From Trachelipus rathkii (taxonomy: Eukaryota > Arthropoda > Malacostraca > Isopoda > Trachelipodidae): a stretch of DNA of 15,000 nt. The stretch lies in assembly GCA_015478945.1 (NCBI GenBank), contig JABUQX010078896.1:10001-25000 (forward strand), written 5' to 3'. The first letter of the stretch is position 1; every line of letters begins with the position of its first letter. Made by a program: the position numbers and the translations under genes. A model generated the notes under the pieces. It saw only the letters and a list, made by a program, of their open reading frames with translations. It was not told where the DNA came from and did no database searches. This document shows positions 7,855 to 15,000 of this stretch, piece after piece.

Positions 7855-7960
7855 TTCACAAGTACACGTAAGATATTTGTAAAGCCAGGTCTACAACCTA
7901 AAGTATCAAAGGGTACTATTTCTTAAATTGTTACCTTTGGACAACAGTTAACGTCTTGAC
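7855..7960 (+). pseudogene. C-terminal remnant of the fossil polymerase
   Basis: The reading RKIFVKPGLQPKVSKGTIS (about 7868-7926) lies where Polinton polymerases have a K-V-x-NK-x-T followed by a C-x-VKG-x-T-L strand. Similarity is weak and the true C-terminus cannot be located, because stops follow closely. Confidence 0.4.
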
Positions 7961-8550
7961 TGTTGCTCTGAGAAATGTATAGGGTAACGATGAGTCATGG
8001 TATATATGAATTAAAACTGTGTTTACAGTGATAGGCATGAATGAAATAATTTGATTAATGTTGAATCATGATTATGTACGAGACTATACACCGCCTCATA
8101 AATAAGGCAGCACGAAATAGTACGAGTCACAGAATCCTTAATAGTAATTTACAGCGGAATAACAGATGTGGAATTAATGTTATTGTGTTACTATTATAAC
8201 TATTCTGACCTGGGAAATATGAGGTGTTGTATTTGTGCGGTACTAAATGGTCGACAACATCCGATAAGCGAATCTTTAGTAAAGAATTCTAAGTGTCGCA
8301 CGGTGTCATATGGTTATAAGGGTACATTAATTCCCATTTAATAATATACGAGCACAGGTAAGCTTATAAATTTTTGTTTATGTTTTCTATGTACAAATAT
8401 CTGAATATAAATTGTGAATAAAAAGTTATTTTTATTAAACCTTATCATAAATCATTTTCATGCTCGTGTTAAATTTTCTGAAAGATGGGGAGTCTCAACA
8501 GAGATAAGCAATAAAAATATTCAGGTATTAGTTTCTGAAAGTGTCCAGGG
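7961..8550. other. Unassigned stretch after the polymerase
   Basis: AT-rich sequence with stops in every frame. The run YETIHRLINKAARNSTSHRI (around 8078-8140) is open, but I cannot match it. This is where the right end of a Polinton-like element would be expected. I find no capsid, ATPase or protease motif and no terminal inverted repeat by eye. From about 8414 the sequence becomes T/TG-rich, leading into the tandem repeats. Confidence 0.4.
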
Positions 8551-9137
8551 TGTTACGTATGCGTCATGTTTGTGTGTTGTATGTGTGTGTAAGGCGTTTA
8601 TTCTCTTAGTTGATATGTTGAGATACCTACTTGAAAAAAAGCGTGAATTGGTTTTACGTTTTGTATGTAATGTTAGTATTCACTGTGTGCTCAAGTAATG
8701 GAACTTTGTATGTTAGCCTTATTCGTGTGTGTGTTGTGTCATTTTTCTTAGTTCATTAAATGTTAGAGTTAAGGATCGATAAACTTTGTTAAATAATTGC
8801 ATGTTATTGTAAAATTACATGATATGTTAGAGATATGCTTGAAAACTGTGAAAGCGTTACGTTTTTTCATGTATGTTGTTACTATGTTGTTAAGTATGGA
8901 CTTTACAATGTTGCAGTGTGTGTTGTGTATTTATTCTGAGTTCATTACAATAGTTAGGTTAGGATAACGATAAATCGTGTGTCAAATAATGCTATGTTAA
9001 TGTAAATTGAAATTGATATGTTAGAGATGTGCTTGAAAAAACTGTAAATAGGTTACGTTTCGCATGTAATGTTAGTTACTTACTGTTGTTCAAGTATGGA
9101 ACTTTACTAATGTTAGCAGTTTGTGTGTGTGTTTGTG

Positions 9138-9180
<43 letters not shown>

Positions 9181-9232
9181 GTGTGTGGATGCGTATGGTT
9201 ATGATAGTTTTTGATAGGTTATGTTAAATAAT
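8551..9232 (+). repeat. About 200-bp tandem repeat, three units plus a partial
   Basis: Units begin at GATATGTTGAG or GATATGTTAGAG near 8612, 8821 and 9015, spaced 209 and 194 bases. Shared blocks in each unit are a TTGAAAA tract, a TTACGTTT segment followed by TGTAATGTTAGT or a near match, a CAAGTATGGAACTTT-like block, a short TG run, and GTTAAATAAT or a near match. A partial copy seems to precede them from about 8551 (GTTACGTATGCGTCATG). This is a diverged minisatellite. Open frames crossing it are products of the TG-rich composition, not genes. Confidence 0.8.
9121..9188 (+). repeat. (TG)n microsatellite
   Basis: An uninterrupted (TG) run of about 41 bases at 9139-9179 is flanked by imperfect TG tracts. 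It lies in the third tandem unit, at the same place where the first and second units carry only short TG runs. Confidence 0.97.
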
Positions 9233-9263
9233 TTTACTGGAAATTTTTTTTTCAAGAACTTGA

Positions 9264-9790
9264 TTTTGCGATGGTTATACCGAAAGTATGACTTGATCAA
9301 TAGTCAATAGATCAATAGATCCATTGATAATAATCAATAGATATTTTTGATCATAGATATGGATTGGGGTGTGGAGGATGGGGTGGGTGGTCTGATTTAC
9401 TGATTTACTGATTTACTGCTTTAGAGTATGTAAATATATATTTTTTTTATGTTATAAACATGAAAGATAAAAATTTTAGTGAAACAAAATTGTTTAAAGT
9501 AATAAACAAAAAATAAGATAAAGTTTTTGTGTTTATGTTATACAAAAATATGACTTGAATCATAGATCAATAGATCAATAGGTATTGGATGAGGGGAAGG
9601 GGTGGGAGTTTGAATTTTACCTGATTTACTCTTATAGAGGTATGTAAAAGCGAATTTTTTACGTTAAAACATGAGAAGAATAAATTTAGTAAAAAAAAAG
9701 TTTTAAAAGGAAATAAATTCACATAAATTAAAGTTTTAAAAAATATATTTTTATAATAGATAAATCAAAAATATAAATATTAGAAAAATA
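9264..9790 (+). repeat. About 262-bp tandem duplication
   Basis: Unit A runs from about 9264 and unit B from about 9526, offset 262 bases: TATGACTTGA occurs at 9287 and again at 9549. Both units continue with ATAGATCAATAGATC-like text, a G-rich GGGGTGGG block, a CTGATTTACT motif, GTATGTAAA, an AAACATGA block and an A-rich tail with TTTAGT. Divergence is substantial and unit B is shorter in its G-rich and CTGATTTA parts. Confidence 0.78.
9392..9417 (+). repeat. 8-bp tandem repeat, CTGATTTA x3
   Basis: Three perfect copies of CTGATTTA plus CT lie within unit A of the 262-bp duplication. Unit B has a single copy at the matching place (about 9621). The array therefore expanded after the duplication, or contracted in B. 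Confidence 0.95.
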
Positions 9791-10140
9791 AATTTAAATA
9801 TAAAAAATATATATTTTAAAATTCAACAAAAAATAACAAAAATAAAATGTAAATAAAAACTTATAAAAAAAGAAAAAATAAGAATAATAATAAGAAAATA
9901 AATTAATAAAAAAATAAATAAAAATAAAAACCAAAATTTTAAATCATTAATGAGGGAAAAAAAAAAAAATATTCTTAAAAGGTAAAAGAGTAGTTAGGAA
10001 AAAATAAATTTCGATAAAAAATTAAAAATAAGAATTATAGGTGTTAAATGTATAATGAACTATAAAAATAAAAATAGCAACAATAATAACAATATGTTTC
10101 ATTTAACAAAAAAAATTATATTAGTAACGTTTTATAAAAA
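9660..10140 (+). repeat. Extremely A-rich low-complexity tract
   Basis: Almost 500 bases are composed largely of A and T with strong A excess on the plus strand, made of AAATAAAA, AATAAAT and AAAAATA words and few G or C. No gene or defined repeat unit is visible. Several AATAAA words occur by composition and are not taken as polyadenylation signals. Confidence 0.85.
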
Positions 10141-10334
10141 GAAAAATGAAGATTTGAAAATAGAAATGTCAGTCTTCAAATTTAGAAAACGGTTGGTTAC
10201 CATTGCATGAGGAAATGCAATTGAACGAAATGTAATGTTAGAAAAGAAGCAGTTATGTGACTGTAATGATATTAGTATATTCCACGAATGTTTACTAACT
10301 CGGAACCAACACAGCTCCACACCTGGTACCAACT

Positions 10335-10400
10335 CTGACTCCTTCTCAGAATCTTTCCTCATCCTTCCTTCTTCCTTACTTCTTCCTTCTGCCTTTATTA
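10335..10400 (+). repeat. Pyrimidine-rich (CTTCCTT) tract
   Basis: Strongly C/T-biased sequence with CTTCCTT and TTCCTTC words (10351-10395). It is a simple-repeat remnant and not a splice-acceptor assignment, since no exon is identifiable downstream. The plus-strand open frame crossing it (10235-10468) looks spurious. Confidence 0.7.
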
Positions 10401-10426
10401 CTTCTGATTTAGCTTCAATGCATTCC

Positions 10427-10460
10427 CTGAGGACCCCCCTCCGGGGAGGGGGGGTCCCAG
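10427..10460. repeat. GC-rich near-perfect hairpin
   Basis: GGACCCCCCTCC (10431-10442) pairs with GGAGGGGGGGTCC (10445-10457), with a two-base loop and one extra G. Outer CTG (10427-10429) and CAG (10458-10460) extend the stem past one unpaired A. It stands out sharply in an AT-rich neighbourhood. Confidence 0.9.
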
Positions 10461-10559
10461 AACCCTAAGAACTTACAACCTCGATATTCGAGTTTTAACG
10501 ACCATATAACATAATTTTGATATAATATGAAATAAGAATCTGTAATATATCAGTGCCCG

Positions 10560-10660
10560 ACCGGTCCTGGCCGGTGCCGATGCGAACTCCGGCTCCTCTG
10601 ACTTCAAACCCCTTCTCCAACTCTTTCCTTCTCTGACCGACTCTGATCCGATCTTTTTTT
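10560..10660 (+). repeat. Degenerate CTCTGACTC-type simple repeat
   Basis: After a small inverted repeat (ACCGG at 10560-10564 and CCGGT at 10571-10575), the sequence repeats words such as ACTCCGGCTCC, CCAACTCT, CTGACCGACTCTG and ATCCGATC. This looks like a worn (CTCCGA)n-like array. Related words (CCAACTCTGACTCC) occur at about 10328-10343. Confidence 0.5.
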
Positions 10661-11230
10661 AGATTTCAGATTTCTATAGATAATTTCATTTTTTAGGGGC
10701 TGCAACCCCCTTCGTTTTTTCCAGGGGTGCGGGAAGAGCCAAAAATAAAATCCTACGGTATTAAAAATTCCACTCCGCTATTCAAAGCGTGATCTTTCAG
10801 CTTCCGCCGTTGAAAATTGCGCGCTAACTACAGGCGATTATTCGACTGGATTTTAAATAATTTTGATTTCTTCGATTCACAATTTTTCAAATGAAAAGCC
10901 CAACCAGAAGACGCAGATATACGATGTAAAAACGGTTTAGGGTAATAGAAATGATAAATACGTTGAAACGTCAACATGTCTAACCCGATCGTTTAAAAAC
11001 TTTGTAGGACCAAACAGCCCCTCTGGGAAGGCTCCGCAAATTTTATGGGCTAACTCCAAAAACGGTCTTCCAGACTAAATCGGTCTCACCGTTAAAAACC
11101 TGATCCATTGACACGTCACTTCAAAAACAATGTTGCAAGAATGTTGCTTTTGCAACTTTGACAACATTGCCATGCAACATTGCCATTGCACATTTTGGCG
11201 GTTTGTTTTATCACCTACTGACATATTCTA
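10661..11230. other. GC-richer unassigned block
   Basis: This block has more balanced composition than its flanks and includes an AGGGG-CTGCAA-CCCCCT inverted repeat at about 10695-10712. No long open frame is present. It may be a non-autonomous mobile element or a conserved non-coding repeat, but I recognise no terminal repeats or family. It ends just before the first (TA)n array. Confidence 0.4.
11128..11182. repeat. TGTTGC inverted repeat cluster
   Basis: CAATGTTGCA (11128-11137) and TGCAACATTG (11173-11182) are perfect 10-base inverted arms. Between them an additional ATGTTGC (11141-11147) faces CAACAT (11162-11167), so a longer branched hairpin is possible. GCAACTTTGACAAC in the middle resembles GCAACTCTGGCAAC near 14039. 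Confidence 0.8.
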
Positions 11231-11328
11231 TCTATATATTTATAATATAATATATTATTATATATATATATATATATTATATAATATATATATATATATT
11301 TATATATAATTATATATATATATATATA
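11231..11328 (+). repeat. (TA)n microsatellite 1
   Basis: Imperfect TA array with TAATAT and TTTA interruptions, preceded by GACATATTC at 11220-11228. It is self-complementary and prone to slippage and assembly error. Confidence 0.95.
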
Positions 11329-11877
11329 GTATGTCACGTTATGAGAACGCCGAGGTCGAGAATTTTGAGCTTCATCACTCAAGATCGGCTAAGACTGTCA
11401 AAATCATCTATCGCCCTAAAATTATGGAAAGATTTATTATTTTTTATCAATTTATTATTATTAATATTAATTATTCAATAATAAAAAATGTTAGAACTCC
11501 ATACAATAACTTTGATCAGCTATTACGAATTCTATGCTAAAATATTATAAACTTAGCCTTAGTTTTTTATTTAAAAATATTGTAAATTTATTCGGTAATG
11601 CTGGATACGTCAGTTTTATAATATATAATGCAAAGTTTAGGGTATGGGGCTTTTTGCCCTAATCATGTGCTTAAATATCTTATTAAAACTATTTAATATA
11701 GGAGTACTTTATCTGTTCGTCATTAGTCATCTTCGTTCAAGCTTGAATACTTTCTTCAATTGAATCGTTTAGAACTTAATTAGAAAAGATCTTTATCTTA
11801 CTAAACAGTGAGATTATTATTCCCCTAGACAACAGGTTATTTACAAGAACCCGCAAGAAGCAATCGGCCCTTCTTGA
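11329..11877. other. Unassigned block between two (TA)n arrays
   Basis: About 550 bases hold one 69-codon plus-strand open frame (11331-11540) with an isoleucine/asparagine-rich end and no recognisable motif. I judge it chance. No RNA gene or mobile-element terminus was found. Confidence 0.4.
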
Positions 11878-11903
11878 CATATATATATATATATATACCG
11901 TAC

Positions 11904-11936
<33 letters not shown>

Positions 11937-12130
11937 TATAATACTATATATATATATATATATTATAATAATATTATATATAATATATACTATATATATA
12001 TATATAATATACTATATATACTGTATATAATTTAATATATATATATATTATATATATATATATAATATTATAATATATATATATATATAATATATTATAT
12101 AGATTATATTTTTTATAATATATATATTAT
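11878..12130 (+). repeat. (TA)n microsatellite 2
   Basis: About 250 bases of TA repeats are interrupted by ACCGTAC, ATAATAC and TAATATTATAAT words. It is preceded by TTCTTGACATATATA, echoing the GACATAT before the first array. Confidence 0.95.
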
Positions 12131-13681
12131 ATTTCCAATCCGTAGACATTTTGAAAAAAATAAAAAATTTAATGTTAGGGGAAGAAAGCGATAGTTTTCC
12201 TAATGAAAGAGTTGAGATTAGGGTATAATGTTTGCTGACGTATATTATTGGTGGTAGACTAATGAAAGTTTTTGTTCAGTTGAGTACGGAGTTTAAACAA
12301 GTATTGTGTGCGAGGGCATAAAAAGTTAACTTATTGAATTTCGCTGATAAAGGAAAGGAGTTGAAAATAGACAAAGGAAGAAACGAGATGAATTGGATAA
12401 AGGAAGGAGTGGAAAATAGATAAAATGGACTTAGGAGTAGAGATAATAAATGTGGCATGGATGGAGCATGAAGAGGAGTTATTTAGCTAAATAGAAAGGG
12501 AACTCTTTTTTTTTTGTTTAAGAATATTTCCAAATGGTTCTATATGGATGTGAGAACACGGCTACCATTTCCAGCGCAAAATAATTTTTTTTCCGATTTA
12601 TTTCCAGAATTTGTTTCTGCTTCGGAGAAATATAAGATGAGGGTCAAATTAGGAAATGATTAATACTTTACTTATTACTCTTACTTTTACAATATTTTCG
12701 ATTAAATATTTTAATTTCCTAATTAAATTACAGCAGAAACGCAAAATCACATATCCAACGAAAACAATATTTCAGAAGATATATAAGAAAGACGGTGTTC
12801 ATAAGGCACGTTAACTAGTTCAGGGAAAATTGTTTTAGGCCAGAGGTCCTGAAATGGGACTTCTTCCAGAATTAGTTATCGAGAGAGGGGGGATGGCAAG
12901 GGAAATCCTTGAGATTTGTAACTTTTAAATTAAAATTGCGCAACCATTTCATTGTGTAAAAGCCATTATTGTAGCTAGGGTCGTGTAACGCGCAAACCTC
13001 ACGAGGAATTGAAAGGCTGCCTTTCTCTACCTGTTTGTTTCCTGAAACAAGCTATGTAATGGGCACCTATGCAAACTTCTTTTTCAAAACTCTGAATCAA
13101 AGTAGGTGGATGTCGTTGCGGAGATCAAAGTGTACTTGTAGGATCGAGTTTGAAAAATCAATTACTTTTATAGCCTTTAAAAATTGGAAATTAGAATATT
13201 TTAACTTACATCTCGATATCAAATTATTGCCGAATGAGAACACTACTAGCTCTGTCGTAAATACAGAATTTTTATTATGGAAAATGGAAGAAAAATGAAC
13301 CTTGCTAAACAGTCAATTCCCTACTCCAGTCTTCGTTTAACAATCTTCTCCCAAAAATATGACGAAGCAATGTGAAAAGAGAATAAGCACAGAGTAGGCC
13401 GATGGTTGCCAACTTTGGATTTCTTATGTATAATGTTGTGGGGATTTCTTCTTCATTTTACCTATACAAAATATTATTTGAAGTAGAAAAGAACCCATGA
13501 TATGTTAACAGAATATCTCAGTAATTTTAACGTCTAGCACTCGCTAGTACATATTTAGCATACATATGTACAATATTTGCTGCTACCGTGATAATTAAGA
13601 GTGAAACTATGGTGTGAAATAGGAGGTATAGATCTAAATTCTACATGTTAGGGAGTGTGTAGATGTGAGAAGAATTAATGA
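12131..13681. other. Unassigned AT-rich region
   Basis: No identifiable gene. A plus-strand series in one frame (for example FVQLSTEFKQVLCARA near 12270-12320, then NFADKGKELKIDKGRNEMNW near 12337-12397) looks faintly coding but stops interrupt it. It could be gag-like residue upstream of the protease-like segment at 13.7 kb; I cannot show this. The 87-codon open frame at 13035-13298 matches nothing I know. Confidence 0.4.
12346..12425 (+). repeat. 50-bp imperfect direct repeat
   Basis: GATAAAGGAAAGGAGTTGAA (12346) recurs with changes as GATAAAGGAAGGAGTGGAAA (12396), each followed by AATAGA and AAA-rich text. The two copies are offset 50 bases. It is a purine-rich repeat. Confidence 0.7.
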
Positions 13682-14002
13682 AATGAGGAATTAACGAATA
13701 CTAGTTATGAAGGTGTGAAAAGGCTAAATATCCAGTGCTGCATTGAGGGTAGATGTTTTTTGTTGAGAACAGAGGTGGTAAATGGTGATGTTCCTTGGCT
13801 GTTAGGGTATGAATCTTTGAAAAACCTTGATGTGAGTCTGAATCTGAAGACGAACGAAATGACGATAGGTGAACTGGATAATTTGGTTGTTAGATATAAA
13901 GTGAATGAGAAAGGACATTTGAAAATTGGTTTAAGAGAGGGCTTAAGAAAGAAAAATGTTTGGTGGGTAAGGAATATAAGAGAGAGGTTAATTAGTGAAT
14001 GA
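13682..14002 (+). pseudogene. Retroelement aspartic-protease-like fragment
   Basis: Open for 106 codons, from just after a tga at 13679-13681 to a tga at 14000-14002. The gtg at 13715 is an arbitrary start. The text VKRLNIQCCIEGRCFLLRTE, then VVNGDVPWLLGYESL and LDVSLNLKTNEMTI, fits the C-terminal half of retropepsin-like proteases from LTR elements. In that half, a V-x-D-I-P-LLL-G/S-x-x-S-(L/M) strand-turn precedes an L-D-(F/L) segment and an I-F-G-like strand. The following KVNEKGHLKIGLRE resembles the SSGHY-x-x-P-L end. The catalytic DTG/DSG would lie upstream, and I cannot find it. It clearly differs from the protease end at the left edge of the window, so a second element is implied. A fragment of a gene, or an exapted domain, remains possible. 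Confidence 0.5.
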
Positions 14003-15000
14003 AAAGGAAAAAAGTCAAATTGTACATAAGTTACATTTGCAACTCTGGCAACCTGTTGCATTTATAAGTGTTAAGGTGTAACAGCAACTGTCTAATTATC
14101 TGAGACAAAGTTAAGTATTCAGAGAAGTTTTTCAATCTTCCCATACAAGATAAGTCATTTGAAGTAATGAAATAAATCATGGATTTGATATTTATTTTTA
14201 AAAAATCTCATTAAATCATTTTTTTTACAATTTTGCTCTCGCACAAATATTTATCCCAAACATTTTGTTTTATTGTTAATGACCCAAGCTTCAGCATCTG
14301 TGAAGACAGTTTTTCTACAACGAAGAGCTCCATCAGTCATTCTAATTCCCGTATTTTGCTAATGGTCCAGAATTGTGCATTGATTTTGAGGGTTGGGTTT
14401 TTTTTGAACCCTTTTTGAGAGAAATAAAATAAATCTTGACTCGACTATAGATTTACCAAGTTGCATAGAATTCTTCCATCTGATCTCCATTTCTTTTTCA
14501 GGGAATTATCGCATTGCTTCTTTTCTGAAAGAAATCTATATAATTTAGATCTAGCTGTTATTCTGTAGATTTCTGCTTAATCATGCTTGCGATTCATGCT
14601 GAGTGGGGTAAATGACAGCATTTATGGAGCAATTCACAACATACATGATATTTAATAATATCCAGATTTTTTTACCTCATTGTTGTTTATTCATTATTAA
14701 GCTTTTTTTTTTACGTATTAACTTGTTTAGTCTTTAAGCTTATATTTTCTATTCTTTGAATCTTTGCATGATTTTATATACATTGATGACAGCTTATGAT
14801 ATCTTTGACCCTAACTCTCTCATGCGAGATGTACTACAATCTCATTGGCAAAAATTTTGTGCTGCTATTTTCTAGTTGAACTCTTGTATTAACATGTTCC
14901 TTACCAATTCTTTAAGTAATCTGTCCACTTTAAATCATTCTACAGATTTTATTTACTATTCTTAATTCTATTTTAGACTTGAATACTCTGTAAACCTTGT
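14003..15000. other. T-rich unassigned region
   Basis: No convincing gene. Minus-strand reading around 14251-14350 gives MTDGALRCRKTVFTDAEAWV and a few more residues in one frame, which looks faintly coding but is short. The plus-strand open frame at 14233-14418 is its shadow or chance. The rest is T-rich with homopolymer runs (14219-14226, 14399-14405, 14704-14713). Confidence 0.4.

Larger units (their letters stand above)
4293..7960 (+). pseudogene. Fossil protein-primed family B DNA polymerase, Polinton/Maverick-like
   Basis: DNA polymerase with 3'-5' exonuclease, of the type that replicates linear DNA from a terminal protein. Such enzymes occur in Polinton/Maverick transposons, adintoviruses and bidnaviruses. 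Seen: collinear motif blocks scattered over three plus-strand frames, in family order. They are a CxxC motif (5354-5365), FIDFLW and GGKFDH (Exo I zone), FPLPCAIKS (Exo II zone), YCAQDVILRKC (Exo III), TSLYP (motif A), a Cys/His block (7022-7081), KIKTEAS, KNPGM with KLIQFLFG (motif B), and CDTS with ENDDVPET (motif C). A span of about 3.67 kb, or 1,220 codons, fits a full-length enzyme. The catalytic Asp of motif A reads Gly, and the second Asp of motif C is lost. Dozens of stops and indels make it an old pseudogene. I see no other Polinton gene beside it. Confidence 0.82.

Noticed and set aside
3625..8400. Endogenous nimavirus or nudivirus relic, considered because the region is AT-rich and stop-riddled in a possible crustacean
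   Set aside because: The recognisable motif series is that of a protein-primed polymerase with FGSRTEP, TSLYP and KIKTEAS, which points to the Polinton-related group.
8414..9214. Plus-strand open frames rich in Val and Cys
   Set aside because: They arise from TG-rich tandem repeats; the VCVCV runs are direct translation of (TG)n.
10235..10468. 77-codon open frame ending in RGGGVPEP
   Set aside because: Its composition comes from a pyrimidine-rich simple repeat and the GC hairpin, with no domain signal.
11331..11540. 69-codon open frame beginning MSRYENAEVENF
   Set aside because: The second half is Ile/Asn/Phe-rich from AT composition; no motif and no neighbouring signals.
13035..13298. 87-codon open frame
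   Set aside because: No recognisable motif and no codon or context support; length is possible by chance in 15 kb.
13705..14061. Minus-strand open frame of 118 codons
   Set aside because: Antisense shadow of the protease-like plus-strand fragment; phenylalanine/leucine/serine-rich translation typical of reading a purine-rich strand backwards.
1..15000. tRNA, rRNA, riboswitch, CRISPR or bacterial operon signals
   Set aside because: No tRNA arm-like GGTTCRA box with matching stems, no rRNA-like sequence, no spaced identical repeats and no operon structure were seen by eye.

Overview
The window looks like repeat-rich, non-coding nuclear DNA from an invertebrate animal. A crustacean or other arthropod is my best guess, but nothing in the sequence fixes the lineage. 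Long AT-rich intergenic stretches, (TA)n and (TG)n microsatellites, ~200-260 bp tandem repeats and decayed mobile elements argue against a bacterial or phage source. I found no intact host gene, tRNA, rRNA or CRISPR array.

Region 1 (1 to about 3.6 kb) is the 3' part of a Ty3/gypsy-type LTR retrotransposon, plus strand, inactivated by stops and frameshifts. Reading through them gives: end of the aspartic protease, a spacer, integrase, the integrase C-terminal module, a linker, reverse transcriptase with YLDD, RNase H, a G-rich polypurine tract and an LTR start. Integrase thus lies upstream of reverse transcriptase. That is the Ty1/copia order, but the protein sequences are Ty3/gypsy-like, as described for the Gmr1-like group.

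Region 2 (about 4.3 to 7.96 kb) appears empty because stops fall every few dozen codons. Read in pieces across three plus-strand frames, it shows a collinear series of motifs from the protein-primed family B DNA polymerase of Polinton/Maverick elements and related viruses. These are a CxxC motif, pieces of the 3'-5' exonuclease, the TSLYP motif-A block, a cysteine/histidine knot, the thumb-side block, the motif-B block and a degraded motif C. Two catalytic aspartate positions are changed. No integrase, ATPase, protease or capsid gene of such an element is recognisable next to it. This fossil polymerase is the most interesting object in the window.

Region 3 (8.55 to 10.14 kb) holds two tandem-repeat families: about three units of ~200 bp with one expanded (TG)n, then two units of ~262 bp. 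An extremely A-rich tract follows.

Region 4 (10.14 to 12.13 kb) has pyrimidine-rich sequence, a GC-rich near-perfect hairpin, a GC-richer block with a TGTTGC inverted repeat, and two long (TA)n arrays about 550 bp apart.

Region 5 (12.13 to 15.0 kb) is mostly unassigned. A 107-codon open stretch at 13.7-14.0 kb resembles the C-terminal half of a retroelement aspartic protease, probably from a second, different element. The genes here do not form a working pathway; the window is a graveyard of at least three unrelated mobile-element fragments.
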